This document shows, one piece after another, positions 53,170-64,000 of a DNA stretch of 64,000 nt. Source of the stretch: Saccharomycopsis fibuligera x Saccharomycopsis cf. fibuligera (taxonomy: Eukaryota > Ascomycota > Saccharomycetes > Ascoideales > Saccharomycopsidaceae); assembly GCA_001936135.1 (NCBI GenBank), contig CP012820.1:868001-932000 (forward strand), given 5' to 3'. A program made the translations under genes and the position numbers. The notes below the pieces were generated by a model. The model ran no database searches and had not been told where the DNA came from. It saw only the letters and a list, made by a program, of their open reading frames with translations. How positions within the stretch are numbered: position 1 is the first letter of the stretch; every line of letters begins with the position of its first letter.

Positions 53170-54776
53170 TTAGACCGTCTCGACAAATACGAAATATAGT
53201 GCAATGGCAATGCCCGCCATCACCGTGTACTCTGCAAGTACAATTGACACGAGTCTTGCGAGTCTGTACTTAAGGGTGTATCTTGTGTTGTAGTACAGTG
53301 TGTTGGCTCTGGTTCTTGCTCTTTTTCTAAACGCATTTATCGGCGAATATTCTTCTCTTTCATCTTCGATATCAATCCTGAATGATTCTGCTGCATTGAT
53401 TGATGAAGCATACGGCGATTCAGAATTGGTATTTCTTGAAAAACTAAATAGTGAAGACAAAAGACTTTCCTTGGAAGCAGAAGAAGAGCCCAGACCCAGA
53501 CCGGGGCTTTGCACTTTGTTGTATCCATAATATCGTTTCAGCTTGCTTATGAACTTGTAAGCGTTAATAAGGATGGTTAGCCCCGATATTACTGCGGTTA
53601 TAATGTACATGATGATATCATTATATGGTGTAGGCAACAAGCAAATTGTGGTTTCGAGTTTGACTTTATCAATATCAAATTTCCCACCTTCGACATTTTC
53701 ATCGTGAATTGCCATTAATTGAACTGCTGGCTTATCCACCCCCATAGTCATGGAGATTGACTTGACAGTAATCTCATTCACCATTTTTTCCACATTGTTA
53801 TCCTTGTATTTGTGCTGAACGAAACAATAATCATGATCATCTCCTGAAAAAACCAAGTCTGGTTTTGTTTTAGATAGAATTTCTTGCGAGGTATCTGCAT
53901 CCAATACGCTCTGGTACTGGTATCCAGCAGTGAATGGGAAGGTTTTTGATTCACGCAACGGACCACATGACGCTTCTTTAGATCTCATCAACGGCACATG
54001 CGTCAAAAGCACCCTTGGCTTATCCTTTGCTTGTTGTGCAATATCATTCAAGACTTTTTTTGGCTTCGAATATATCTTTTCATTTTGTGTATTTGATAAG
54101 GCAAGAGAGTTGATAGGTATAAACAAAACATTGGATATTTCATAAGGAACTGGATCTCCAAAACTTTTCTCAAATCTTTCTAAAGCATGCTCGGTGATGC
54201 CATTTTTCCAGCCAATGTCATGATTTCCTGGTAAACTGGTAATAAAATTCGAAGATGGTATGTCATTGTAGTTTTTGAAAATGTCATGAAACCGCGTCAT
54301 TTCATGTTCATAATAAGCGTCAGATGAAGAACGGCCATTGTCCTGGTAGTCGCCCAAGAATATTATTGAATTAGGATCCAACACATGAGAAAGGAACTTG
54401 AAATTTCGCTTTAAATATTGGTCGCTTGTGTGTTTTGTTATTTTAAGGAAAACTTTGTTGTAGGACGGATAGGTATGGTTGTCAATAAGCTGGGGATCAG
54501 CTACAAGCATTACCTTGTGTGTGTTTTTGGAATCATAATTCTATAGCGTGTTAATATGGAAAACACTGTTAAGTACACATATCACGTCTATACATTTATG
54601 TATAGCATTTGATTTAAGTTACTACTCACCTCATTCCAGTTTTCCCATGAACATTTACCAGAGTAGTATCTGGGTAGATATCGCTGGTTGTAGTAGTACA
54701 CAACGATCCACAACACCGACAATCCTAGTAGATGCCACTGCTTTGTCTTGGGTAGGAACTTGGCTAACGGCAACAT
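53170..54776 (-). CDS. TED1: Ted1/Cdc1-family metallophosphoesterase (spliced)
   Basis: Minus-strand exons 54776-54630 and 54540-53170 give 505 residues. Exon 1 encodes an N-terminal membrane anchor (WHLLGLSVLWIVVYYYN) and CSWENWNE; exon 2 opens NYDSKNTHKVMLVADPQLID. The metallophosphoesterase metal motifs are VADPQ, GDYQDNGR, PGNHDIG and SGDDHDY. Two further hydrophobic spans lie near the C-terminus. Ted1 remodels the ethanolamine phosphate on GPI anchors in the ER and helps GPI-protein export; the GDY-NGRSS segment favours Ted1 over its relative Cdc1, but not decisively. The intron (54541-54629, 89 bp) starts GTGAGT, has TATTAAC and ends CTATAG. Without it the anchor and first motif context are lost. 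Confidence 0.78.
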
Positions 54777-55171
54777 GATTGATATTACTATCACTGAATA
54801 CCTTTGTCTTACCTTACTATTGCAAGCTTTGTCCCTTCTCCCTGTGCTGGTGCTGGTACTAGTACTGGTTAATAATATGCTGCCTGTGCTTCCACTGTGG
54901 CCTCATCGTCGGGGTATTCTGCTGTCGCGTCAGTCGCTCTGTTCCATGTTATGAGCCCTGTAAGAGGCAAATCGCTTCCCCTTGCCCAAGGAAAGACCAT
55001 CGCAGGATGGCTGAACATGCTCAGTGGAAAAAACACCATTACGAGGCCACACCTACTACAGTAAGCAGACGAGATCAGCTCATCGCATAGCATCCATCAC
55101 TGATTGACTAAGCAAGCACATTATAGTCACGCTCTTCTTTGGCCTTTTGGTGCTTTTAGTATATATCTACC

Positions 55172-55678
55172 ATGGGTCTTAGGAAAATTGGAAGCAACTC
55201 AAACGAAGCCTCCTCAATCGTGATCTCCGAGCAAAATATCGAATATCTCTTAAACGCTGACTTGAACGAGTCATCATCACCTACATTAGCATTATATTCG
55301 GCAGCATCAGCATCAGCATCAGCATCAGCATTAGCATTAGCATCCGCACAAACACAAACACCAACATCCGCATCAACATCATCGCCAGCATTAGCGCCAG
55401 CAGCTGTCACAGGCAATGATTCATCAGTCGTGGACTATCATAGCTTTAACTTAGTGTCTAAAGACGCTGCTCTGAAGCTAAAACTGAAGAAACGCTCGGA
55501 GTATAAAAACTATAATGAGAAGCTGGGCAAGAAAGCCAAAAATGGTCAGGTTGTGCTACCGAAAGGTAAATTAATTGGAGATGGCTTAACAAAAAATAAA
55601 CCACTTTCAGCATGGCAAAAGAGAAAATTGCAGCTGACATTCGACGATATTGATATTGACCTAGGTGATGATGATGAC

Positions 55679-55715
<37 letters not shown>

Positions 55716-57505
55716 CTAAAGAATATCAAAATAATACAGCATTTAGTGATTTCGAAGACTTTGAGAACAAAATTCCGTTGGAAGATAATTATATTACCAC
55801 AGGTGATGAGGATCTACCAAAAAGTGATCTGCTGGTCAGCGAAAATTTTGCATCAAATGATTTAACGCCTGAGATTGAAGTTCAAAAGCATGAGGAAACA
55901 AAACAAAAGGTTAAGTCAAAGAAAAGACATAATGATAAGAATTCTGAGAAAGCTTTTGACAAGAAAAAATTCGACAAGGAAAATTACAAGAAATCTGAAA
56001 AGAAGAATTTTGAAAAGAAGAATTTCGACGAAAAGAAAATTGAAAAGAAAAGTTTTGACAAAAGCTCAGACAAGAAGAGTTCTCCTTCCAAAGCCCCTAA
56101 GCCAGCCAAACAGTCTCACGAACCACTTAATAAAGCTGGTCACGACGTGAATAGAAAATTAAGTTGCAAATCTGAGTCTAAGAAAAAACGGGCTTTCGAA
56201 GAAAAAGAAAATAATCAAAACACTTACCCACAGAACAATCAAAAACACTTTGATATTGCTGAATATATTGATGCAAAATTGAATTTAGAGAGCGATTTTG
56301 AGACAGCTCATGAAGATAGCTTTCACAAGTCCCGTGTACAAAAGTATAGCGATCATCAAAATTATTGCGACTCTAGTTTAAGCAATTTTGTATTGAGCGG
56401 TGACGAAAAGGACCATATGAAAAAACAAAGAGATGAGAAGGAAAGAAAACTGCTTTCAAGTGCTGGGTCGAGTAGAGAACAATCTGAGGGCTTGGATACT
56501 ATCAGTTCAAAGAAAAGAATGAAAGATAGAAAGGCAAAAAAACAAAAAGAAAAAGAAAAAGCGCAGGCAGAAGCTGTTTCAGAATCAAATAGCAATGATG
56601 TGAGGATCAATACAAATTACAGCAAAGAAATCACAAAACAAAATGGGTCTATAATAGCTGATTCATTGGTAAAGGAACCAGAAATTCAAAGTAATTCTGA
56701 AAAGAAAAAGATTAAGAAAAAGGGTAGAAAAAGAAAAGAAAAACAAAATGTTTTTGATAACGAAAATGATACTATTGTATCAAAAAAATCACAAAAAGAC
56801 AGCAAAAGAAGAAAGGATAAGAACTTATCAAGACAAAGCGGCCTCACTAATTCTTCAGGTGCACCAGATCGCAGTCTACGGGAGATGCAAATAAGCTTGC
56901 AAGTATTTGATTACTTCAACGGCACTGATCAGAAATTATTAACTGAAAAGCTTGACAGCCCATATATATTGCAAGTTATTCTCAATGCTAACGAGAAACT
57001 AAACTTATTGATACAATTTCTTCTTGAGAAGCGTTTAAATCTTAAAAACAAAGAGTTTTTTTTGTGTTTATTTGATTTTCTGTTACAGGTGATATCGAGT
57101 CGCTATACTCCTTTGGAAATTTATCAAAATGATGCAAAATTCAAGGTATTGAAACTAGAACACAGTGACAGTCTTTTCATTAATAAACCCCATGCTAGCT
57201 TTAGTAACGATACGGAAAATGCAATAAACCGCATTAATTTTGATCTTTTCCAATACTTTGGTTACATTGCCATATGGGTTATTTATATTGTTAAGCATAC
57301 CAATAACATTGTGAGAATTGAAAATTTTCCAAGACGTCATCTAAAAAAATTCATGCAACATTCTGCTCTTGATGATTATTCGCCACACCCTTGGAGTGAA
57401 GAAAGTTTAAAATTGTACGGTGAGGAAAAGTTTAAAACTGAGTATCCTTTTGATAAGAATCTTTTTGTGATTATCCTTAGGCTTTTAGATATCAAGTTGA
57501 ATTGA
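55172..57505 (+). CDS. Unknown Lys/Asp-rich, probably nuclear protein
   Basis: 777 residues; family not recognised. It starts MGLRKIGSNSN. An Ala/Ser low-complexity part (about 40-80) is followed by a basic block (LKLKLKKRSEYKNY) and AWQKRKLQLTFDDIDIDLG, then 16 consecutive Asp (55667-55714). The middle (about 240-580) is very rich in Lys/Glu with repeated KKNFDKK-like units and several basic clusters (KKKIKKKGRKRKEK) suited to nuclear or nucleolar targeting. The last 190 residues (MQISLQVFDYFNGTDQKLLT to LLDIKLN) look globular and helical and may be the conserved part. Nothing identifies a catalytic site. It shares a 395-bp divergent promoter with TED1. Confidence 0.75.
55667..55714 (+). repeat. 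GAT/GAC repeat, 16 Asp codons
   Basis: 48 bp, fifteen GAT and one GAC, encoding 16 Asp in the unknown protein. Confidence 0.97.
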
Positions 57506-57855
57506 GCGTTCTTAAGTCTCTTTTTTTATGTCACACACATACACTATCTCTTAGCCATAGTTGTGTACATTTATTGCTAACTTTTTTATTAGTCTTTCAC
57601 TCTTGGACTATATATATCGACTTTTTAGGTATGACCAAATATAGAGGCATGTGTACTGTATACTGGTAGAAACGTCTCATAATGGCAACTTCATTTATTA
57701 TATAGTCAGCTAACTAAAGAAGTAAATGAATACTCTTTGTATCTATAAGTGAACGTATAAAAAATTTGTAAAAAACGCTAAAGCAAAAGTAGGCAAAATC
57801 GAGTAAATGAAAAAAATGGAAGCTTTATGTCAATGCAAAACAAAGAAGTGACAAA

Positions 57856-57920
<65 letters not shown>

Positions 57921-58118
57921 GAAAACAAAATAAAGTAAAACAAATGAAGGAATACATAAATTTAAAGATAACGTAACCACGAAATTATACATACGCAAAC
58001 AAGCACAATGAACTGTACACAATTGTCTCATTAAGATGAAAGCATTATCAGGTACATTTCAATTTAAAGAAATGCTACTCTGAGCACTTCATTTCAAATA
58101 CTCCAATGAAAAAATCGC
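57506..58118. other. Convergent interval with (AAT)n
   Basis: Between the unknown Lys-rich gene and the ABHD gene. It holds TATATATA near 57612 and the AAT repeat. No gene seen. Confidence 0.5.
57856..57920. repeat. (AAT)n microsatellite
   Basis: About 21 uninterrupted AAT triplets between convergent 3' ends. Confidence 0.97.
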
Positions 58119-59720
58119 TCAAAGATCATTCAACCAGTCTTCAATAAAATTAAGGACTTCATTATGAAATTCTTTTGGATTGTCCAAGTAAACATGATGA
58201 CCAGCGTCTTTAACAATTTTAAACTTTGAAAACTTTTGCTGTTTTCCATCAACATTACTATAATTATAATCATTTTTAAAACGACTATGGTGAAGTTCGT
58301 TAATTTTATCAGATATCGATTTACCAGCATCTCTATTCATCCAATCTTTATCACCATAAATCCAAAACGTAGGAATATTCTTCAAAATGTTCTTCTCACC
58401 TCTTTTACCTTTCAAATAATGTAATTTATAATAATCATTAGTGTTGAATTCATCCAACTTTCCTGGGATCTTATCCAATAAAGGAAAATATGCAACAGTT
58501 CCAGGAGCAAGCAATCTAGTGATACAGCATTCACCACTTTTTCTAGCGCATATTACTGAATAGTAAACGTATTTATGCAACAAGAGGAATTCTCGATCGG
58601 TATGCAATGAATTGCTAAACCTTCTTTCTGACCAGCCATAAATCAATTTGGAGCCAAATGGTCCTGAAAACCTAATAACTGACATTGGTGTGAATAGATG
58701 GTGTTCCCAGATATATTTGACAAGTTTAGATACGGTAACAGGATCCTTTGGTTGTTCGCCAACTTCTAGATCATCAACAACTTTATTATTTGTTTTTAAG
58801 GCGTGAAGATCGTGGTTTTCACTCTGATTATGACGGTTATGAAGCGCTTGAGTTTCTGCATGTTGTAATTTGTCTCCTTGAGGTACGGGTTCAATTTCTT
58901 CAGAAGAACTGTCCACAGAAACTGGAGGTAAATCTCTAACAAATTCTTTAGCCATGTTTGAGCTTTTTTGTAAGTCAGAGTTGTGGATGTTATGTTTATC
59001 AAATTCATGCTCAACTTCAATCTCGATTTTGGACTTGGATAGATTATAGTGAGAAGAATAAGAGCTTCTTTCAACGCCTACAGGACTTACTAAAATGAGC
59101 TTTTTAATATGGGTGGGATATTTCAAACTGTAAGCAAAACTCAAATACCCACCCAAAGAATGAGCAATTAATACAAACTCGCCATCAAGATTTCTATTAA
59201 TACGCCAAGATTCAAAAGCATCAATAAAAAAGCTTTCCACCATTTGTAAATCTTCTAATTTGGAGTTTTTCGCATTAAATTCAGGAAATTTGGCTCTAGA
59301 AGATAAGCCAAACCCAAACATGTCAATGAAATGTAACTTGGCATTTTTTATTTTGGAAAAATGTTCAAAATTCTTGAAAAAAAATCCAAGCGAAGCACCA
59401 AATCCATGGACAACAACAATATGTTTGGCTTTAGGATCATCATATGGCAAAAAACGGTCGTTTTCAATAAATAACTCGTGAATGTGTTCCTTTTTCTCGT
59501 TCACTGGAACATCAAGAACTTTGGCAGAACGCTTATCTTTAGAATTAATACAGCTTTCTGGAAAGAATGAAATGTATGATGAAAGGAGTTCATGTTCAAT
59601 GGAAATGAAATTAGCAGGAGTTGCAGATAGCCAATGACGAGCAGAATCCATTAAAGTAATGCGAGGAGGTGTGAACTTCAGCTGTTCAGAAGCATGTGAA
59701 ACAACAGAGGTTTCAGCCAT
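58119..59720 (-). CDS. ABHD4/5-family alpha/beta hydrolase (Ecm18/Ict1/Cld1 group)
   Basis: 533 residues from the ATG at 59720; the preceding codon is TTG. Alpha/beta hydrolase features: VVVHGFGASLGFF (oxyanion loop), FIDMFGFGLSSR, the nucleophile elbow AHSLGG with Ser188, and a C-terminal GDKDWMNR (acid) and AGHHVYLDNP (catalytic His). The CPT-like HX4D spacing seen in ABHD5-type acyltransferases appears as HVYLD. A polar insertion (about 230-310) lies between core and cap. In S. cerevisiae the group holds Ict1 (lysophosphatidic acid acyltransferase), Ecm18 and Cld1 (mitochondrial cardiolipin deacylase). Which one this is cannot be told, so the substrate is open. Confidence 0.82.
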   Translation of the reverse strand: MAETSVVSHASEQLKFTPPRITLMDSARHWLSATPANFISIEHELLSSYISFFPESCINSKDKRSAKVLDVPVNEKKEHIHELFIENDRFLPYDDPKAKHIVVVHGFGASLGFFFKNFEHFSKIKNAKLHFIDMFGFGLSSRAKFPEFNAKNSKLEDLQMVESFFIDAFESWRINRNLDGEFVLIAHSLGGYLSFAYSLKYPTHIKKLILVSPVGVERSSYSSHYNLSKSKIEIEVEHEFDKHNIHNSDLQKSSNMAKEFVRDLPPVSVDSSSEEIEPVPQGDKLQHAETQALHNRHNQSENHDLHALKTNNKVVDDLEVGEQPKDPVTVSKLVKYIWEHHLFTPMSVIRFSGPFGSKLIYGWSERRFSNSLHTDREFLLLHKYVYYSVICARKSGECCITRLLAPGTVAYFPLLDKIPGKLDEFNTNDYYKLHYLKGKRGEKNILKNIPTFWIYGDKDWMNRDAGKSISDKINELHHSRFKNDYNYSNVDGKQQKFSKFKIVKDAGHHVYLDNPKEFHNEVLNFIEDWLNDL

Positions 59721-59724
59721 CAAG

Positions 59725-59830
59725 AATAAGGAGAATAAGAATAAGGAGAATAAGAGTAAGGAGAATAAGAAGAAAGAGAATAAGAGAATAAGAAGAGAGT
59801 AAGAAAGAGAGTAAGAAGAAAGGGAATAAT
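59725..59830. repeat. Purine-rich AGAATAAGG repeat
   Basis: Irregular tandem AGAATAAGG, GAGTAAGA and related units directly upstream of the ABHD gene; on its coding strand this is a long pyrimidine tract next to the start codon. Confidence 0.85.
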
Positions 59831-60045
59831 TAGAAAGAAAGTCGAACGCAAGGAAAGAGAAATGTGCAATATACTGGTAGCTACTATATTAGATAACAGC
59901 TCAAAGCAAAAAAGACAAAAAAGGGGTATATAGGCATACCAGGAAACCCGAAGTGCGATTTTGGAAAACTGTCAAACTTCGGGCGAAGAGCGTCTTTTAT
60001 ACTGGCTATTACCCCGACCATCAAGTGTGGATATGCAACTCTGCA

Positions 60046-60070
60046 TGGAATTGCATGGAATTGCATGGAA
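60046..60070. repeat. ATTGCATGGA direct repeat
   Basis: GCATGGAATT repeated about two and a half times in tandem. Confidence 0.8.
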
Positions 60071-62412
60071 ACGCTGGTCTGTTTTCCTACTTTTGGAACT
60101 CGGAGATTACCTCAGCCGCAGCTGTTGTTGCACCGAGCACTCGCAGATGCTCGAAATTCGCAAATCTACAGATATGTCTATAATAATAGAAGTATTGAGT
60201 GTTGCAGGCATCGCTCATAGATTGCATTTCGCCAACATTGAAATAACTAAAAAAAAGGTGGCCTGAAGCTGATTAACAGTACAAGCAATCAATATAACCG
60301 CCGGACTGGCTCAAGTTTGCAGATGACGGAATCTCCGTTGCACATAAAACCAATTCCGATCAGGATAGAATGACTGATTGCAGTCTTAGATCGAGATAAT
60401 TTGGCAAAAATTGTGACTCTGACAGCATGGATCCTATCGGGTTTCAGTGTTATAATTGTTACGGTATACATTGTTATGATAATTTAACTATATTTTCAAT
60501 ATATTAGAGCTTCGTTTTATCTATTCTTCTGATTTCTTTCAAGCATCTTCTTTCTACTGGTGTACTCAGGTTCCTGGTTAAGCCCTACAACCAAGATCCC
60601 ACACAGCTTGCAGCATGCCCCTGATATCTGATTGTTACAGCTGCTTTATTATTTAGTCGAAGTTGTGTGTACAACAATAATGTTGATGCGGCCGGAGTTA
60701 TACCAAAGCCAAACAGGAGGCCTTTGACCTGCAAAAACTAAAATTCACCTGATCTACAGAACCACCTTAACAGGAGGCTACATAAAACCATGTCTAGTAA
60801 TATAAGCTTTCCTCAGAAGATATACATCCTATCACATCAGCTTCAAATATGACATGATCAAATAAGGAGCATAACCTTTTAAGATAATACTTTAAAGAAG
60901 CTTCAAACACTAAATTATAAGTGCGGCTTTCTTCTAAAATTGATTTTCAATTTTCGGAACTATGAAGGCATTTTACACAAGTTATTTCCGATCTAACCGG
61001 TGAAAAATGGAAGTATTCTCGAACATCAAAAATTCATAATTTGGAATATAAACGAATAGAATATTTTATCTACATATGAGTATGGAAATCTTTTGAAGCC
61101 AAATCGCTATAATTCTATTTATTATTTGAAATATTTCTAGGGCACAGGTGCTTGACAATATTTATAAGTTTATTCTTGAATTATTTAACAATAACAGTTA
61201 GTAAATTCCTTGAAGATAAAAAATTACAATCTGGATCAAAACACATCATCCTTTATAAAATATTCAGATTGTTAATAAAAATTATTAATCTGGCCTCAGA
61301 CCAAACTCAAATTCATTATAATTATTTTTTGCCTTTTGTAAATTAAACACTTCAAGTTGACTTTTATGCATGTATACTACATTCTCGAGGTTCCTTTTTT
61401 TTTTTTTTTTTCACAAAAGATTGATTTATTAACTATATATAAAAGATAGCAAATAGAATCTTACAAACTTATCTATATAGTATATACAGTATAGTTCAAA
61501 TATCATATAGTTGAAGCTTATTTACGTAAGAACCCCGTTAATATTGTCAGTTTAGTTGTTTTATTGGAGTTGAGATAAATCTAGTGGTGATAATGGTTTT
61601 GATGGTTATTATTCTTGTTTTAGTATGTTTTGTTGTTGATGTCAACAGGCAAAAAAAAGGGTCACACTTCAGTGCCATCTTACGGAAAGCTGATATCTTG
61701 GATGTAGCTTTGTATTTCTGATATAACTAAATAATAATAAATATATAAAAATATTTTGTTGAACAGTATATAAATTGTTGGATTTATACCAATTAACATC
61801 TTTCATACCGTCCATTTGGTATAATCTCCTTTTTGGTAAACTGCCTTTTGCGGCCGAGAACATTTGAGCGCACGCATGGTTGCTAAGGAGAACAACATCA
61901 AAGATGTGATGGAAAATTTTTCATCACCTGAGCATTATGGGTGAGGAATGAAATTATTATATATAGTCTGAGAGACAGAATGTTTTTATTTAACGATATA
62001 GTTTATAATAAGCAAGGAATAGAAGTCCAATTTCATTACTAAAAAAAAAAAATATTAGTATCTCAGTAAGTGGCTATCCTTCACTACTAGAGGAGAGACT
62101 AGTCTAACCAGTGCTATCCAGAGGGGACAACCTCAGGTATGGGTAGCAGATATAGTCACTATACTCCGACATAAATAATAATCAGACTGAATACAACACA
62201 CATTAGCGTTGTGCAATAAATAGTAGTAAATATGTCTATTGTGAAACCGGATATTTGAGATCCATAGAAGTATTTTGTAAGAAATATTATTTATCTGTAT
62301 TCAGGTTCGTTGGTCTACAACTCAATATTCGTTACCATCTTCCACTTGCAAAGATAACGGAGAAATAGAGACAGTAGTAATCAACCTGTGTTTACTTATT
62401 TCCAACCGTTAA

Positions 62413-62494
62413 GGTAACGTGGCCGAGAGGTCTAAGGCGCCAGGTTAAGGTCCTGGTATCTTCGGATGCGCGAGTTCGAATCTCGCCGTTATCA
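62413..62494 (+). tRNA. tRNA-Leu(AAG)
   Basis: 82 nt, no intron. Acceptor GGTAACG pairs with CGTTATC (one G-U), discriminator A494. The D-arm is GCC/GGC with GAGAGGTCTAA. The anticodon stem CCAGG/CCTGG frames TTAAGGT, anticodon AAG at 62447-62449. The variable arm is short-stem ATC-TTCG-GAT (class II). The T-arm is GCGAG-TTCGAAT-CTCGC. It reads CUU and, as inosine, CUC/CUA. A T-rich Pol III stop follows. In CUG-Ser yeasts CUG is left to a separate tRNA-Ser(CAG). Confidence 0.95.
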
Positions 62495-63489
62495 TTATTT
62501 TTATCACACATTTTTGTGTTTATTGTTTATTATGAAACCTCTTTACGTATATCGATAAGATGTTACACGTATACGATGAACTAGTTTGAGGATTGCCGGC
62601 TTCATTTATACGCCTTAGTAATCTGAACTGTTCTATTGCACATTTAAAGGCTCCATACGTGGTCTGAACAATTCAGAGGCATGCATTATTTGTTTTTGAC
62701 TATATGACTTTGTTTTAGATATTGCTTAAGTTAGTTTTCTAGTTTTATTTTTTTTTCAAGTTTTCTAAGACCATTTTGTCCTTCTCTTTTACAAAATCAC
62801 AATTATGATATTAACTGTTCACATAATATATATATATATGGGGGGGGGGGTAGTTTACTTTTGAAATTTGAAAGAACTAGCAATTGCCAATATTAACTTA
62901 AACAACAGCTAGCAGCGAGTTTGCGAGAATACGCAAATTCAAAAGTTTGCTTTTATTTTTGTTTTGAGATTTTTTTCTACAAAATTTCAGTTTAAGTATA
63001 TCTATATGCTGCTGATCACACAGATTCGCCATACTGATAAGCCATACTGGTAAACTCTGCAAAACAAGGAAAAATGAAATATGAAGGCTTCATGCTTTGT
63101 TTGATTGTCCAAATTTACATCAATGACTTCTTGCAATTTTTTTAATTGTCAATTATTTATCATTATTAATATTAGCATCTATAAACATTAAGGAAATGAT
63201 CTATAAAACTTGTCATAATTGTGTAAGTCCATCCTTCCCTGCGGTACATACGTATGCACATTTGTGTGAAAGTCTCGTGATGTGCTCGTGATTCATACAT
63301 ACTTTGGCCCAAGTGCACACAAAACAGTTTTTGCTTTTATTTATTTGGCAGCGCTGTCAATCTCATGACGCTTTGGCTCCATTAACCAAGAGAAAGAAAA
63401 CTAAGATAGTTGCAATACTCTCTTGTTTCAAACATTATTTGATTTCAATTGCAATCTTTTATACATTAAAAATTACAAAATAAGCTAAA
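62495..63489. other. tRNA-Leu to TVP18 interval
   Basis: About 1 kb, AT-rich. It contains a TATATATATATA run followed by a G10 tract (62839-62850) and nothing recognised as a gene. Confidence 0.5.
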
Positions 63490-64000
63490 ATGGCCCTAGA
63501 TATCTCTGTTCTAAAACACTTTGTCAGTGTTGAAAGTTTAAAAGAAGATGCAAAAAGTCGTAACTTCAGTGTTTACGGAAAATGGTTGGGGATCGTGACA
63601 GTAATCCTTGGGTTAGCATTGGGTATTAGCAATATTTTTAGATTTGACTTGATAATTATATTCTCCATAATTGCAATTGTTGAAGCAGTATTGGTGTTGC
63701 TAGTGGAACTTCCTTTCTTGTTGAAGATCTGTCCGTTCACAGCCGGTTTTACAGATGTCATGAACAAGTTTAATGCTAACTGGCCAAGAGTTGGTTTCTA
63801 TGTCATATTAGCAGTTATTCAATGGCTCTCATTAATTATCAAAGCAACCTCATTGATTGCTTTAGCAGTTATATGGACGATCGTTGCTGTGTTTTATGCA
63901 TTGTCAGCTTTTGCTCATCAAGAATTCCATAACAGTTCCAATTCTGGTGGCACTGCCGCTGCTTCGGATATTCCACCAAGTGCTATAAGACAAATCCTTT
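63490..64000 (+). CDS. TVP18: Golgi membrane protein Tvp18, 5' partial
   Basis: ATG at 63490; open to the right edge, 170 codons seen with no stop. Tvp18 is a small four-helix Golgi membrane protein found on Tlg2-containing vesicles. Visible: MALDISVLKHFVSVESLKED, FSVYGKWLGIVTVIL, ALGISNIF, a strongly conserved VELPFLLKICPFTAGFTD, WPRVGFYVILAVIQWLSLII and AFAHQEFHN. The known family length is about 167-180 residues, so only a few codons are probably missing. Confidence 0.9.
   Translation, partial: MALDISVLKHFVSVESLKEDAKSRNFSVYGKWLGIVTVILGLALGISNIFRFDLIIIFSIIAIVEAVLVLLVELPFLLKICPFTAGFTDVMNKFNANWPRVGFYVILAVIQWLSLIIKATSLIALAVIWTIVAVFYALSAFAHQEFHNSSNSGGTAAASDIPPSAIRQIL

Larger units (their letters stand above)
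59721..62412. other. Long gene-poor interval before tRNA-Leu
   Basis: 2.7 kb, AT-rich, no ATG-started gene with recognisable content. It holds a purine repeat (AGAATAAGG units, 59725-59830), three copies of ATTGCATGGA (about 60046-60070), a poly-T run (61400-61418) and a segment 61776-62198 bounded by TGTTGG and CAACA. Roles unknown. Confidence 0.45.

Noticed and set aside
59961-60266. 101-codon frame in the right gene-poor stretch
   Set aside because: Begins with TTG, no family features, crosses a tandem repeat.

Overview
This is nuclear DNA from a budding yeast of the CUG-Ser (Candida) clade, and the best guess is the Lodderomyces/Candida parapsilosis group. Four observations support that. 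The protein families are ascomycete yeast genes. Introns are short, near the 5' ends, and most have a TACTAAC-like branch point. Two ribosomal-protein promoters carry paired Tbf1-like and Cbf1-like motifs, as in Candida albicans. Even the GC-rich genes almost never use CTG for leucine, and the only tRNA found is a tRNA-Leu(AAG), the CUN-leucine reader expected in this clade. Homopolymeric Q/N/S/D tracts are abundant. Proteins are described with the standard code; if the clade is right, CUG reads as Ser.

Layout. 0-13 kb: RPS0 exon 1 (-, runs off the left edge), AIM14-type metalloreductase, KNR4/SMI1, ALG10 (-, spliced), MTC6, AMA1 (-, spliced). 13-24 kb: a 2.7 kb gene-poor gap, a fungal globin, NUS1, ARF1 with a long 5'UTR intron, RPL35 (first exon is only ATG). 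24-36 kb: UFD2 (-), then a GC-rich block with a Pex30-family gene (-), CWC24 and RPL38 (-, spliced), a trinucleotide repeat, and an R3H/SUZ protein (RBS1-like) with a 31-residue Gln tract. 36-48 kb: PCL-type cyclin (-), EVE-domain protein, CPR6, RPO21 (three exons). 48-64 kb: BPL1 (-, spliced), an unknown ORF, SRX1 (-), TED1-like phosphoesterase (-, spliced), an unknown Lys/Asp-rich protein, an ABHD-family hydrolase (-), a 3.7 kb gene-poor stretch with tRNA-Leu(AAG), and the start of TVP18 at the right edge.

The genes are mostly housekeeping and do not form a cluster: transcription, splicing, ribosome, N-glycosylation and dolichol (ALG10, NUS1), vesicle traffic (ARF1, TVP18, TED1), proteostasis (UFD2, CPR6) and redox (SRX1, AIM14, globin). 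I found no new multi-gene system. The points most worth a second look are splice structures the simple ORFs miss, a Nus1 C-terminus without the usual RxG, a Cwc24 without a RING finger, a roughly 340-residue insertion in AIM14, a possible non-AUG presequence on the EVE protein, promoter motif pairs, and two long gene-poor intervals.
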